The notes beneath the pieces are model-generated. The model had not been told where the DNA came from, searched no databases, and was given only the letters and a program-made list of their open reading frames with translations. A stretch of DNA of 64,000 nt from an uncultured Sutterella sp. (lineage in GTDB: Bacteria; Pseudomonadota; Gammaproteobacteria; Burkholderiales; Burkholderiaceae_F), in contig CASDQM010000038.1 of NCBI GenBank assembly GCA_949282745.1, positions 1-64,000 of the forward strand, given 5' to 3'. Positions 54,626 to 63,828 of this stretch are shown here, piece by piece. Made by a program: the position numbers and the translations under genes. Position 1 is the first letter of the stretch, and every line of letters begins with the position of its first letter.

Positions 54626-55807
54626 ATGTACAACTTCATGGCCGCATTCATCATCTGCGGCGCCGTCGTCCTCATCGGCGAAGTCGTGGCGAAACTCACA
54701 AAGGCGTGGGTGCCGTCGGTCTTCGTTTCCGCCGTCATTCTGCTCATCGGCTACTGGACGGTCATCCCCAAGGAACTCGTCACCGAAGCCCACCTGATGC
54801 CGTTCGGCAACACCCTCGCGATGATGCTCATCATCACCCACATGGGCACGATGATCAGTCTCGAGACGCTCCTCGCCCAGTGGCGCACCGTCGTTCTCTG
54901 CGTCCTCGGGCTCGCGGGCATGTGCGGCCTCGCCTACTTCGTCTGCCCCTTCTTCATGGAACGCGAACTCATCATCGCGGGTCTGCCCCCGCTCACGGGC
55001 GGGATCGTCGCCGCCACGATGATGCAGTCGGCCGCGCAGGAAGCGGGCCTCACCACGGCCGCCGTCTTCGCGATCTCCATGTACTGCATCCAGGGCTTCG
55101 CGGGCTATCCCCTCACCGCCATCGTTCTGAAGCGCGAAGGCGCCCTGCTTCTTGAAAAGTATCGCAGCAGCAAGACCCACGCGGCCAACGGCCCGATGGT
55201 CGACGTCACGAAGCTCCCCGACGAACAGACGCACGGCATCCTGCACCTGCCCGAATCCTGGAACAGCCCCGTCGTCATGCTCATGAAGCTCGGCATCGTC
55301 ACGTGGTTCTCCATGCTCGTGGGCGGCTGGACCGGCATCTCGGGCGCCATCTGGTGTCTCGTTTTCGGCGTCGTCTTCTGTCGTCTCGGCTTCCTCGAAC
55401 CGAACATCCTCACGAAGGCGAACTCCTATCAGATCATGCTCTTCGCGCTCATGATGTTCATCTTCGACGGTCTCAAGGCCTGCACGCCCGAAATGCTCGT
55501 CTCGATCATCGTCCCGATGTTCGTTCTGATCATCATCGGTCTGATCGGCATGTTCATCGTCGCCTACTTCGTCGCGCGCGCCCTCAAGATTTCGATCTGG
55601 CTCGGTTTCGGCAACTGCCTGACGGCCCTCTACGGCTTCCCCTTCAACGCCATCATCACCGAATCGATGTGCAAGGAAATGGCCGCGACCGAAGACGAAC
55701 GCGAATACCTCATGGCCCACATGTTCCCCTCGATGATCGTGGGCGGCTTCTCGACCGTCACGATCACGTCCGTCATCATCGCGGGCCTCTTCGTGAACCT
55801 CTTCTGA
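54626..55807 (+). CDS. Putative multi-pass membrane transporter paired with amidohydrolase
   Basis: The ATG at 54626 gives 393 aa with about ten hydrophobic helices. Conserved-looking polar stretches within membrane regions include GLPPLTGGIVAATMMQSAAQEAG and, near the C-terminus, CLTALYGFPFNAIITESM; duplicated halves of this kind are common in ion-coupled symporters. I do not recognise the family with certainty. A TATAGT at 54535-54540 may be its -10. The next gene encodes an M20 amidohydrolase, so uptake of an N-acyl amino acid, hippurate-like conjugate or small peptide is a fair inference. The open frame upstream of 54626 is out-of-gene sequence. Confidence 0.72.
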   Translation: MYNFMAAFIICGAVVLIGEVVAKLTKAWVPSVFVSAVILLIGYWTVIPKELVTEAHLMPFGNTLAMMLIITHMGTMISLETLLAQWRTVVLCVLGLAGMCGLAYFVCPFFMERELIIAGLPPLTGGIVAATMMQSAAQEAGLTTAAVFAISMYCIQGFAGYPLTAIVLKREGALLLEKYRSSKTHAANGPMVDVTKLPDEQTHGILHLPESWNSPVVMLMKLGIVTWFSMLVGGWTGISGAIWCLVFGVVFCRLGFLEPNILTKANSYQIMLFALMMFIFDGLKACTPEMLVSIIVPMFVLIIIGLIGMFIVAYFVARALKISIWLGFGNCLTALYGFPFNAIITESMCKEMAATEDEREYLMAHMFPSMIVGGFSTVTITSVIIAGLFVNLF

Positions 55808-55820
55808 CCTTTTACTCTTC

Positions 55821-55852
55821 GGGACGCACCGCGGGTGCGTCCCCGTCTTTTT
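55821..55852 (+). terminator. Terminator-like hairpin between transporter and amidohydrolase genes
   Basis: GGGACGCACC and GGTGCGTCCC form a perfect 10-bp stem with a tight loop, then CGTCTTTTTG. It ends about 12 bp before the M20 start codon, so the second gene may depend on read-through. Confidence 0.8.
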
Positions 55853-55863
55853 GACAAGGACCC

Positions 55864-57045
55864 ATGAAAATGAATCTTCTCGATCTCGAGCCGAAGTACG
55901 CCGACTACCAAGTTCAGATGCGCCGGCTCTTCCATACCTGCCCCGAAGCGAGCACCAAGGAATTCGAAACCGCCAAGCTCATCCGCGCCGAACTCGACAA
56001 GATGGGCATTCCCTGGCGCGAATGCGGCATGCCCACGGGCACGCTCGCCACGATCAAGGGCGCTCGTCCGGGCCGCACGATTCTTCTGCGCGGTGACATC
56101 GACGGCCTTGAAGTGACGGAAAAGACGGGGCTCGAATACGCGAGCAAGAACGAAGGCTTCATGCACGCCTGCGGTCACGACTGCCACATCTCGATGCTTT
56201 TGACGGCCGGGAAGATTCTGAACGACCTGCGCGACCGTCTCTCGGGCACCGTGGTGCTCTGCTTCCAGCCCGCCGAAGAAGTCGGCAAGGGCGCCGCGGC
56301 CATGATCGCCGACGGCGCGCTCGAAGGCGTCGACGCGGCGTTTGGCATTCACGTCTGGTCCGACGTTCCGACGGGCCACGTCGCCGTTCGCACGGGCCCG
56401 ATGATGGCCGCGGGCGACGAATTCGAAATCGAAGTCTTCGGGAAGGCCGGTCACGGCGCCATGCCGCACTGCTGCTCCGACGCGACCCTCATGGCGAGCG
56501 CGATTGCGCTCAACCTGCAGACGATCGTCTCGCGCGAAACCGATCCGATCGACACCGCCGTCGTGACGGTCGGGATGCTCAATTCGGGCACGCGCTTCAA
56601 CGTCATCAGCGGCTATGCGAAGCTCATCGGCACGACGCGCTGCTTCAAGCCCGAAATCCGCGCGCGCTTCCCCGAACAGCTCGAACGCATCGCCAAGGAA
56701 ACCGCCCGCGCGATGAACGGCGACGCGAAGCTCACCTACAACGCCCTCATCCCACCCACCTACAACGACGCCGACATGGCCGAACGCGTGCGCGTCGCGG
56801 CGAAGAAGCTCCTGGGTGAAAACGCCCTCTACGACTATCCGCCGAGCATGGGCGGCGAAGACTTCGCGAACTATCAGGAAAAGGTGCCGGGCGCCATGTG
56901 CTTCCTCGGCGTTCGCAACGAAGCCTGCGGCGCCGTCTACGCGCAGCACCACAACTGCTATCAGGTCGACGAGGCGATGCTCGTGAAGGGCGCGCTCCTG
57001 CACGCCCAGATGGCGGTCGACTACCTCGGCCTCGAATGCCAATGA
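55864..57045 (+). CDS. M20-family amidohydrolase (N-acyl amino acid / hippurate hydrolase type)
   Basis: The 393-aa metallohydrolase has the first metal site LRGDIDGLEVTEKTG, the catalytic HACGHDCHISMLL, the carboxylate pair in QPAEEVGKGA and the lid-domain GHGAMPH. A late GGEDFANY provides the last ligand region. Such enzymes remove acyl groups from N-acyl amino acids or split amino-acid conjugates in the cytosol. AAGGA precedes the ATG at 55864. The transporter gene immediately upstream is the probable supplier of substrate. Confidence 0.92.
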   Translation: MKMNLLDLEPKYADYQVQMRRLFHTCPEASTKEFETAKLIRAELDKMGIPWRECGMPTGTLATIKGARPGRTILLRGDIDGLEVTEKTGLEYASKNEGFMHACGHDCHISMLLTAGKILNDLRDRLSGTVVLCFQPAEEVGKGAAAMIADGALEGVDAAFGIHVWSDVPTGHVAVRTGPMMAAGDEFEIEVFGKAGHGAMPHCCSDATLMASAIALNLQTIVSRETDPIDTAVVTVGMLNSGTRFNVISGYAKLIGTTRCFKPEIRARFPEQLERIAKETARAMNGDAKLTYNALIPPTYNDADMAERVRVAAKKLLGENALYDYPPSMGGEDFANYQEKVPGAMCFLGVRNEACGAVYAQHHNCYQVDEAMLVKGALLHAQMAVDYLGLECQ

Positions 57046-57073
57046 GCTTCTGAACCGTAAGTCTGATTGAAAT

Positions 57074-57105
57074 GGGGGCGCCCGACCGGGCGCCCCCATG
57101 CTTTT
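57074..57105. terminator. Bidirectional terminator between amidohydrolase gene and dxs
   Basis: GGGGGCGCCC and GGGCGCCCCC form a perfect 10-bp stem with a GACC loop; CTTTT follows nearby on the plus strand and TTTC on the minus strand. Confidence 0.75.
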
Positions 57106-57121
57106 CCGAGAGTTGGTATTC

Positions 57122-58993
57122 TCAGGCCCCGAGTCGTTCGAGGACCTTCTTTTCGATCGCTTCGCTCGTCAGGCCCACTTCGGCGAGAAGTTCGGCCTGC
57201 GTGCCGTGGTCGACGAAACGGTCGGGCAAACCGAAGCGCATCACGGGAACCGTGAGGCCCTCGTCCGCGAGGACTTCGAGAACCGCGTCGCAGGCGCCGC
57301 CCGCCAACTGGCCCTCTTCCGCCGCGACGATGAGTTCGTGCGTGCGCGCGGCTTCGAGCACCGCTTCGCGGTCAAGGGGCTTCACAAATCGCATGTCGAT
57401 GAGCGTGCCGCCCAAGTGTTCGGCGACCGGGCGCAGGACGTTCGTCATCGAGCCGAAACCGAGGAAGGCGACGCGCTTGCCGTCGAGAAGCTTGCGGGAC
57501 TTTCCGATCGGAATCGTTTCGTCTCCCGCCGTCACTTCGACGCCGGGACCGCGTCCGCGCGGATAGCGCACCGCCGCGGGGAGGCGGCACTCGTACCCGG
57601 TATTGAGCATCAGACGGCATTCGTTTTCGTCCGAAGGCGTCATCACGACCATGTTCGGGATCCCGCGCAGCTGCGCGATGTCGAAGACCCCGTGGTGCGT
57701 CGCCCCGTCGGCGCCGACGAGACCGCCGCGGTCGATCGCGAAGAGGACCGGCAGGTTCTGGAGCGCCACGTCGTGAATCACCTGGTCGATCGCGCGCTGC
57801 AGGAAGCTCGAATAGATGGCGAGGACCGGACGGATCGGTGTCGTCGCCAAGCCCGCCGCATAGGTGACGGCGTGCTGTTCGGCGATCGCCACGTCGCGGT
57901 AGCGCTTCGGGAAGCGCTTCGCGAATTCGACGAGGCCCGAACCCTCGCGCATGGCGGGGGTGATGCCGTAGAGCATCGGATCCTTTTCGGCGCGGTCGCA
58001 AATCCAGCGCCCGAAGACCTGCGTGTAGGTGGGCTTGCCCGGCTTCGCGCTCGGCAGAATGCCGACGTCGGGATCGAATTTGCCGACGCCGTGATAGGTC
58101 GTCGGATCGGCTTCCGCAGGGGGATAGCCCTTTCCCTTCTTCGTCACGACGTGCAGGACGCTGGGACCGTCGAGCCTGCGGAGGTTTCGAAGCACCTCTA
58201 GAAGTTCAGGGAGATTGTGTCCGTCCACCGGCCCGAAGTAGTTGAGGTCGTAGGCGGAGAAGATGCCGGACGGAGGCGAGACGAAGTTGATCGCCTGCTT
58301 TTCCATGCGCTTCGCAACTTCCCAGAGGCCGGGCACGGGCTTCAGGACCTTCTTGCTCAGTTCGCGCGCGTTCATGAAGGTGCGGGTCGACACGATCTTC
58401 GCCAAGTGCGAAGAAAGCGCTCCGACCGGCGGCGAAATCGAGCAGTCGTTGTCGTTCAGGATGATGAGAAGCTTGAGACCCTTCTTGTAGACGCCCGCGT
58501 CGTTCAGGGCTTCGAGCGCCATGCCGCCCGTCAAGGCCCCGTCGCCGATCACGGCGACGTGCCAGCGGTCCTGGTTGCCGAGAAGGGCGTCCGCCACCGC
58601 CATCCCGAGGGCGGCCGAAATCGAGGTCGACGAGTGCGCCGTCCCGAAGGCGTCGTATTCGCTCTCGCAGCGCTTCGGAAAGCCCGAAAGACCGTGGTAC
58701 TGACGAAGCGTTCCCATGCGGTCGCGGCGTCCGGTGAGCATTTTGTGGGCGTAGGCCTGATGACCCACGTCCCAGATGATCTTGTCGTCGGGCGTGTTGA
58801 AGACGGCATGGAGCGCAATCGCAAGCTCCACAGCACCGAGCGAACTCGACAGATGTCCGCCCGTCTGCGAGACGGACCAGACCATAAAGTCGCGGATTTC
58901 CTTGGCGAGGATCGTGAGGCTTCCGTCGCTCAGGACGCGCACGTCGTCGGGAGAGTCGATGCCGTCCAAAATCGGCGTGTTCGGTTTTTCCAT
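57122..58993 (-). CDS. dxs: 1-deoxy-D-xylulose-5-phosphate synthase
   Basis: Dxs joins pyruvate and glyceraldehyde 3-phosphate with thiamine diphosphate, the entry step of the MEP pathway. The 623-aa protein has SQTGGHLSSSLGAVELAIAL, the ThDP motif GDGALTGGMALEALND and, in the second domain, DRGGLVGADGATHHGVFD. GAGGAG lies just before the ATG. It follows ispA by 9 bp and ends the xseB-ispA-dxs operon, a common proteobacterial arrangement. Confidence 0.97.
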   Translation of the reverse strand: MEKPNTPILDGIDSPDDVRVLSDGSLTILAKEIRDFMVWSVSQTGGHLSSSLGAVELAIALHAVFNTPDDKIIWDVGHQAYAHKMLTGRRDRMGTLRQYHGLSGFPKRCESEYDAFGTAHSSTSISAALGMAVADALLGNQDRWHVAVIGDGALTGGMALEALNDAGVYKKGLKLLIILNDNDCSISPPVGALSSHLAKIVSTRTFMNARELSKKVLKPVPGLWEVAKRMEKQAINFVSPPSGIFSAYDLNYFGPVDGHNLPELLEVLRNLRRLDGPSVLHVVTKKGKGYPPAEADPTTYHGVGKFDPDVGILPSAKPGKPTYTQVFGRWICDRAEKDPMLYGITPAMREGSGLVEFAKRFPKRYRDVAIAEQHAVTYAAGLATTPIRPVLAIYSSFLQRAIDQVIHDVALQNLPVLFAIDRGGLVGADGATHHGVFDIAQLRGIPNMVVMTPSDENECRLMLNTGYECRLPAAVRYPRGRGPGVEVTAGDETIPIGKSRKLLDGKRVAFLGFGSMTNVLRPVAEHLGGTLIDMRFVKPLDREAVLEAARTHELIVAAEEGQLAGGACDAVLEVLADEGLTVPVMRFGLPDRFVDHGTQAELLAEVGLTSEAIEKKVLERLGA

Positions 58994-59002
58994 AGGCTCT
59001 CC

Positions 59003-59932
59003 TCAGAACGAGCGGTTGAGGACGTAGTCGGCGATTTCGCCGAGGCGCTTCGTCGCGTCGGGGGCGAGCCCTTCGGTCTTGGCGACGAGGTCGAGCCCGA
59101 ACTGCGCTTCGGCGCGCAGTTCCTCAGCCTTCTTCTTGGCGCCTTCGAGCCCCAGAATCGAAACCCAGGTGGGTTTGTCGTCCTTTTCGTCCTTCCCCGC
59201 GGTCTTGCCCAAGACGGCCGTTTCCTGCGTGCAGTCGAGAATGTCGTCGATCACCTGGAAGGCAAGGCCCAGAGCCTGCGAATAGACGGCGAGGCCGCTT
59301 CTCGCTTCGTCGGGGAGATGGTTCCAGTCGCCCGCCTGCGCGCCCATGAGGACGGCCGCGCGGATGAGCGCCCCCGTCTTCATCGTCTGCATGCGAAGAA
59401 GTTCCGCTTCCGAGGGATGTTCCCCGACCATCGCAAGGTCCAGAGCCTGGCCCCCGCACATGCCGTAGAAACCCGCCGCGTGCGAGAGCGTGCGCACGAG
59501 GCGCAGCACCGTTTCCGCGGGCGCATCCGCGCCCGAGAGCACGCTGAAGGCTTCCGTCTGGAGCGCATCGCCCGCCAACATCGCGAGCGCTTCGCCGTAC
59601 TGCACGTGCACCGTGGGCTTGCCGCGGCGCAGCTGATCGTTGTCCATCGCGGGCATGTCGTCGTGCACGAGCGAATAGCTGTGGATCATCTCGAGCGCCA
59701 AGGCGGCGCGGTCAAGCACCGCCTCCGAGGCGCCCGTCACACTCCCCGCCGCGTAGCAAAGGAGCGGGCGGATGCGCTTGCCGCCTCCGAGAAGCGCGTA
59801 GCGCATGGCACCCGCAAGGCGCTTGGGCTCGCGTCCGGGCACGGGGCTCAGGGACTGAGCGAACCATTCGAAGTAGCGTTGACGTTCGCGCTGCCAAGTC
59901 GCGAAGGCACTCGAGGCGGAGGTTTGGGTCAT
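59003..59932 (-). CDS. ispA: Farnesyl/geranyl diphosphate synthase IspA
   Basis: IspA condenses IPP and DMAPP to geranyl and farnesyl diphosphate. The 309-aa protein has GGGKRIRPLLCY, the first Asp-rich motif LVHDDMPAMDND near residue 93 and the second in FQVIDDILD near residue 230. The ATG at 59932 (MTQTSASS) is preferred; the longer frame overlaps xseB. Middle gene of xseB-ispA-dxs. Confidence 0.95.
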   Translation of the reverse strand: MTQTSASSAFATWQRERQRYFEWFAQSLSPVPGREPKRLAGAMRYALLGGGKRIRPLLCYAAGSVTGASEAVLDRAALALEMIHSYSLVHDDMPAMDNDQLRRGKPTVHVQYGEALAMLAGDALQTEAFSVLSGADAPAETVLRLVRTLSHAAGFYGMCGGQALDLAMVGEHPSEAELLRMQTMKTGALIRAAVLMGAQAGDWNHLPDEARSGLAVYSQALGLAFQVIDDILDCTQETAVLGKTAGKDEKDDKPTWVSILGLEGAKKKAEELRAEAQFGLDLVAKTEGLAPDATKRLGEIADYVLNRSF

Positions 59933-59966
59933 ATCGGAAACTTTCGGGGATGAGGGAGGAGAAGAA

Positions 59967-60197
59967 TCAGTTGGCCGGCGTCTTGGGGCGGAGTCGTTCG
60001 ATGACTTCCTGCGCGCGGTTGAGTTCGGCCTGACACTGGTCGAGTAGCGCACGGCCGCGTTCGTACCCGGCCACGCTTTCGCGCAGCGTAATCTCGCCCG
60101 TCGTCATGCGCGTGGTGAGGGCTTCGAGCTCTTCGAGCGCTTCCTCAAAGGAAAGCTCTTCGACGGGGCGTTCCGTTTTTTCAGGGGAATTCGACAT
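59967..60197 (-). CDS. xseB: Exodeoxyribonuclease VII small subunit
   Basis: XseB wraps the large subunit XseA of exonuclease VII. The 76-aa protein contains the family core LSFEEALEELEALTTRM and the coiled-coil tail LDQCQAELNRAQEVIERL. The ATG at 60197 is used because upstream codons are not family-like. xseA is not in the window. First gene of the xseB-ispA-dxs operon. Confidence 0.93.
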   Translation of the reverse strand: MSNSPEKTERPVEELSFEEALEELEALTTRMTTGEITLRESVAGYERGRALLDQCQAELNRAQEVIERLRPKTPAN

Positions 60198-60365
60198 GCG
60201 CGACCTGCTGCAGGTGAATGGAGAGAGACTCTCCTCTTCCGTTGAATGAAAGATGCCTTGAAAAGTCAACTTTTCAAGCAAAGCTGATTTCTGATTATAG
60301 CCGTTCGCCTTTCACCGCCCCGCAGGTTTTCGGGCCGACTCTTCTTATCGAGAGCGAAGGAGAAA

Positions 60366-61184
60366 TCAATGAACGTGGAGGTCGACGGATTGGGAGGTTT
60401 CCGCGTGCTCGAAATGCGCGTGCCCTTCTCCTTCGGGATGGATGTGTCCGAGAAGCACAAAGCTCAGTCCCACGCCCAAAAGGAAGAGCAACACGTCCGC
60501 GACAACGCCCTTTCGCGAGCGCTCCGCGCTCATTACTTCGGGAAGGAAACTGCGAAGCGTGATGAAGAGAAAGGACGCGGCCGAAGCGGCGAGGACGTGC
60601 GGAAGGTACGCCGAGTGCGAGAGAAAGAGGCCGCCCGCCGCGCCGCCCGCAAGGGTCGACGCCGCGGGAATGAGAAAGACCGCGATCGTGCGGCCCCGGG
60701 GCCAGCCGAGCGACTTGACGAGCGCCATAGAACCCGCCTCCTGCGGAATTTCATGCAAAAGCACCGCCGCCGCGGCGAGCCAGCCGAGCGAACCGCTCAC
60801 CTGAAAAGCCCCCGCCACGACGATCCCGTCGACAAAGCCGTGGAGTGAACAACCGAAAAGAAGCGCGAAGGCTTCCACGCCGCGGTCGTTTCCGTGGGGG
60901 TGACGGGCGCCGTGTGCGGCGTGACCACCCCAGGCGTGAAGGAGTCCCTCAAAAAGGACGAAAAAGACGACAACCGCGAGCGCGCTCTGCCCCACCCGTT
61001 CGGGATCCACTCCCGACGAGAAGGCTTCCGGCAACAGGTGTCCCAGCGCCACGCTCAGGAGCAACCCGCAGGCGAGCGGCACGAAGGCGTTGCCGAAGCG
61101 TCGGCACCACCCGAACGTAAGCCACGTTGCGGCGGCGAGCGCGAGAAGGCGCGTCAAGAAGTTGGCCGAAAGGATTTCAAGCAT
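60366..61184 (-). CDS. ZIP-family metal transporter
   Basis: ZIP proteins bring zinc or other divalent metals into the cytosol. The 272-aa protein has about eight helices: LACGLLLSVALGHLLPEAF early, the metal-site HGFVDGIVVAGAF in one helix and VLLHEIPQEAGSMALV in the next. A His-rich loop (GGHAAHGARHPHGND) and a His-rich C-terminus (HIHPEGEGHAHFEHAE) are typical metal-sampling segments. It is divergent from the zinc-dependent alkaline phosphatase gene; a shared control region is possible. Confidence 0.92.
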   Translation of the reverse strand: MLEILSANFLTRLLALAAATWLTFGWCRRFGNAFVPLACGLLLSVALGHLLPEAFSSGVDPERVGQSALAVVVFFVLFEGLLHAWGGHAAHGARHPHGNDRGVEAFALLFGCSLHGFVDGIVVAGAFQVSGSLGWLAAAAVLLHEIPQEAGSMALVKSLGWPRGRTIAVFLIPAASTLAGGAAGGLFLSHSAYLPHVLAASAASFLFITLRSFLPEVMSAERSRKGVVADVLLFLLGVGLSFVLLGHIHPEGEGHAHFEHAETSQSVDLHVH

Positions 61185-61331
61185 GGACAGTCGTCTGAAA
61201 AGAAAACACGCTCCCCGACGAAGGAAGGTGAAAGGAACTTATTGTACGCGGTTTGGCATTGACCGACCTCGGGAAAAAACGGCCCGCGGATCTTCTTCGC
61301 CGGAAACGAACTTTCCGGAGGGCAAAGTTTT

Positions 61332-61418
61332 CGTCACGAAACCGTCATGAAGGCAGCCCTTTTTGTCACGCAACCGTAAAACGCCTGTTAAGGTCCTGTC
61401 ACAAGGCTTTCCTAGACT
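61332..61418 (+). promoter_or_regulatory. PHO-box array and promoter of the alkaline phosphatase gene
   Basis: PhoB half-sites (TGTCAC-like) recur in 11-bp phase. CGTCAC and CGTCAT start at 61332 and 61343; TGTCAC, CGTAAA, TGTTAA and TGTCAC start at 61364, 61375, 61386 and 61397. After the last comes a 10-bp gap and TAGACT (61413-61418) as the -10, the classical geometry of a PhoB-activated promoter. The start codon lies about 57 bp downstream. Confidence 0.85.
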
Positions 61419-61474
61419 CGCTTTCGAGCCGGGACGAGACCGTCCCGCCCATGAACGAACTTTTTGAGAGTCTC

Positions 61475-63217
61475 ATGACCACCAAGAAACACTTCGCCGC
61501 CGCGCTCGCGTCGGCCCTTCTCTGCCTCGCCGGCACGAACGCCCAGGCGACCGAGATCTATCCGGTCGACGCCGCCCGTTTCATGACGAACGCCAAGTTC
61601 GACTTCAAGGTCGAATTCGACACCGTCGTCGACCGTAAGGACGTCTCGATCCGGATCAACGGCGACGACTTCGCGAAGACCTTCACGGGCGACGAACTCT
61701 GGACGCCCAAGGAAGCGGACGCCGAAGGCTCGGCCCTCATGATCCGCGGGGTCGAAATCAAGAAGCCCGGCAAGTATGAAGTGACGGTGAAGAGCCCCGA
61801 AGGCGAAAAGACCGTTCGCTGGGACCTCTACACGACGCCCGAAAAGGCCATTGCGAAAAACGTCATCATTCTGTTGGCCGACGGTCTTTCGGTCGGCCAC
61901 CGCACGGCCGCCCGCATCATGTCGAAGGGCGTCACGAACGGCATGTACAACGCCCCGCTCGCGATGGACGACATGCCGCACATGGCGCTTCTCGGCACGA
62001 GCTCGGTCGACACGATCGCGGCCGACAGCGCGAACACGGCTTCCGCCTACATGACGGGCCACAAGTCGAGCGTCAATGCCCTCGGCGTCTACGCCGACCG
62101 CACGAAGGCAAGCCAGGACGATCCGCGTCAGGAAACGATCGCCGAACTCCTGCGCCGCAAGACGGGCAAGGCGATCGGCATCGTTAGCGACGCCGAAGTC
62201 GAAGACGCGACGCCCGCCTCGGTCGTCGCCCACACGCGAAAGCGCGACGACAAGGCCGACATCGTCGGCATGTTCTACAACGTGAAGCCCGACGTGCTCC
62301 TCGGCGGCGGCTCCGCCTACTTCCTCCCGAAGTCGACCCCGGGTTCGAAGCGCAAGGACGACAAGAACTACATCGACCTCTTCCAGAAGGCGGGCTACAA
62401 GCTCGTCACCGACCGCGAAGCGCTCGCTCAGTCGGGCGACGCCACGAAGCTTCTCGGTCTCTTCCACACGGGCAACATGGACGGCTGGATCGACCGCCAT
62501 CAATGGCAGGGGAACACCGTGAAGAAGTTCCCCAAGCAGCCCGACCTCACCGAAAGCTTCGACGCCGCGATCAAGGTTCTCGAAAAGAATCCCGAAGGCT
62601 TCTTCCTGATGCTCGAGGCGGGGCTCGTCGACAAGATGTCGCATCCTCTCGACTGGACGCGCTCGGTCGCGGAAACGATCGCCTTCGACAAGGTTGTGGA
62701 AGCCGCGCAGAAGTACTGCGACGAACACCCCGACACGCTTTTGATCGTCACGGGCGACCACACCCACTCGATCTCGGTGGCGGGCACGGTCGACGACAAC
62801 AAGGAAGGGCGCGACATGCGTGAAAAGGTGGGCGTCTACGCCGCCGCAGGCTATCCCAACTACAAGGATGAAAACGGCGACGGCTTCCCCGACGACTTCG
62901 CTCCTTCGAAGCGCCTGGCGGTCTTCTTCGGCGCGCACCCCGACTACTACGAAACCTATCGTCCCCACCCCGACAAGACCTTCACGCCCGCGGTGAAAAA
63001 CGAAAAGGGCGAGTACGTCGCGAACGAAGCCTACAAGAACGAGCCCGGCGCTCACTTCGTCGAAGGCAATCTCCCGCGCAGCGAAAGCCAGGGCGTGCAC
63101 ACGGTCGACGACCTCGTCGTCACGGCCCGCGGCCCCAACGCCGAAGCGATCCGCGGCTTCATGAATTCGACCGAAATCTTCCGAGTCATGGCCGAAGCCC
63201 TCGCGCTCGGCCGATAA
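61475..63217 (+). CDS. Secreted alkaline phosphatase (PhoA superfamily)
   Basis: The enzyme releases phosphate from organic esters in the periplasm using zinc and magnesium. The ATG at 61475 opens a signal peptide (HFAAALASALLCLAGTNAQA) and gives 580 aa; an ATG at 61451 would add eight residues. After about 100 residues of an Ig-like or spacer domain come NVIILLADGLSVGH, the nucleophile serine in AADSANTASAYMTGHKS, EVEDATPAS and the late metal site VTGDHTHSISV. It is larger than E. coli PhoA because of the N-terminal domain. The PHO-box array upstream implies induction by phosphate starvation. Confidence 0.93.
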   Translation: MTTKKHFAAALASALLCLAGTNAQATEIYPVDAARFMTNAKFDFKVEFDTVVDRKDVSIRINGDDFAKTFTGDELWTPKEADAEGSALMIRGVEIKKPGKYEVTVKSPEGEKTVRWDLYTTPEKAIAKNVIILLADGLSVGHRTAARIMSKGVTNGMYNAPLAMDDMPHMALLGTSSVDTIAADSANTASAYMTGHKSSVNALGVYADRTKASQDDPRQETIAELLRRKTGKAIGIVSDAEVEDATPASVVAHTRKRDDKADIVGMFYNVKPDVLLGGGSAYFLPKSTPGSKRKDDKNYIDLFQKAGYKLVTDREALAQSGDATKLLGLFHTGNMDGWIDRHQWQGNTVKKFPKQPDLTESFDAAIKVLEKNPEGFFLMLEAGLVDKMSHPLDWTRSVAETIAFDKVVEAAQKYCDEHPDTLLIVTGDHTHSISVAGTVDDNKEGRDMREKVGVYAAAGYPNYKDENGDGFPDDFAPSKRLAVFFGAHPDYYETYRPHPDKTFTPAVKNEKGEYVANEAYKNEPGAHFVEGNLPRSESQGVHTVDDLVVTARGPNAEAIRGFMNSTEIFRVMAEALALGR

Positions 63218-63381
63218 GTCCTCTTGGGCGATCCGGGCGCCCCGTACGGGCGCCCCTTGCGCGGGCGTTTCTCCCGTCTTTCGTGAGAGGCGGAGAGCGC
63301 CCGGTTTTTTCTTCCGGACGCGGCAAAGCACCGCCCTCATCGGACTGCGCTTTGCCGGGGTTCCTTTCAGCCTCGACCCGT

Positions 63382-63828
63382 ATGAACCGAAGAACCTTTC
63401 TCTCCGCGGCGCTTTGCGGCGCCCTTGGCGCCCTCGGCCGCAACGCCTGCGCGGCCTCTCATCCCTCCCTCACCTTCGACGAAATGTATTCGGGCGTGAG
63501 CGTTCTGGGCCTGCAGTTTTCCGACAAGCTCAAAAGCCTCGCGGGCGGTCCCGTCGCCGTGCGGGGCTTCATGGCGCCGCCCCTCAAAGCCGACGCCAAG
63601 TTCCTCGTCCTCACGAAGGAGCCCGTGAGCCTTTGCCCCTTCTGCAATTCGGACCAGGACTGGCCCGACAACATCATCGTCGTGTATTTGAGCGAAAAGA
63701 CCGAGTTCGTGCAGAACAACCGCCTGATCGAAGTGCGAGGCACGCTGCAGGTGGGATCCTTCACGGACGAAGAGACGGGATTCGTGAGCCTCGTTCGGAT
63801 CGTTGACGCAACCTTCGAGGTCGTGTGA
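63382..63828 (+). CDS. Tat-signal protein with CPFC motif, unknown function
   Basis: The ATG at 63382 opens MNRRTFLSAALCGALGALG, a twin-arginine (RRTFL) signal; the mature part of about 120 residues contains FMAPPLKADAKFLVLTKEP and SLCPFCNSDQDWPDN. CPFC might bind a metal or form a disulfide. Its TGA overlaps the ATG of the next gene, an ABC ATPase, by one base, so it is probably the exported accessory protein of an ABC system. I cannot name the substrate. The longer open frame upstream lacks a start signal. Confidence 0.75.
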   Translation: MNRRTFLSAALCGALGALGRNACAASHPSLTFDEMYSGVSVLGLQFSDKLKSLAGGPVAVRGFMAPPLKADAKFLVLTKEPVSLCPFCNSDQDWPDNIIVVYLSEKTEFVQNNRLIEVRGTLQVGSFTDEETGFVSLVRIVDATFEVV

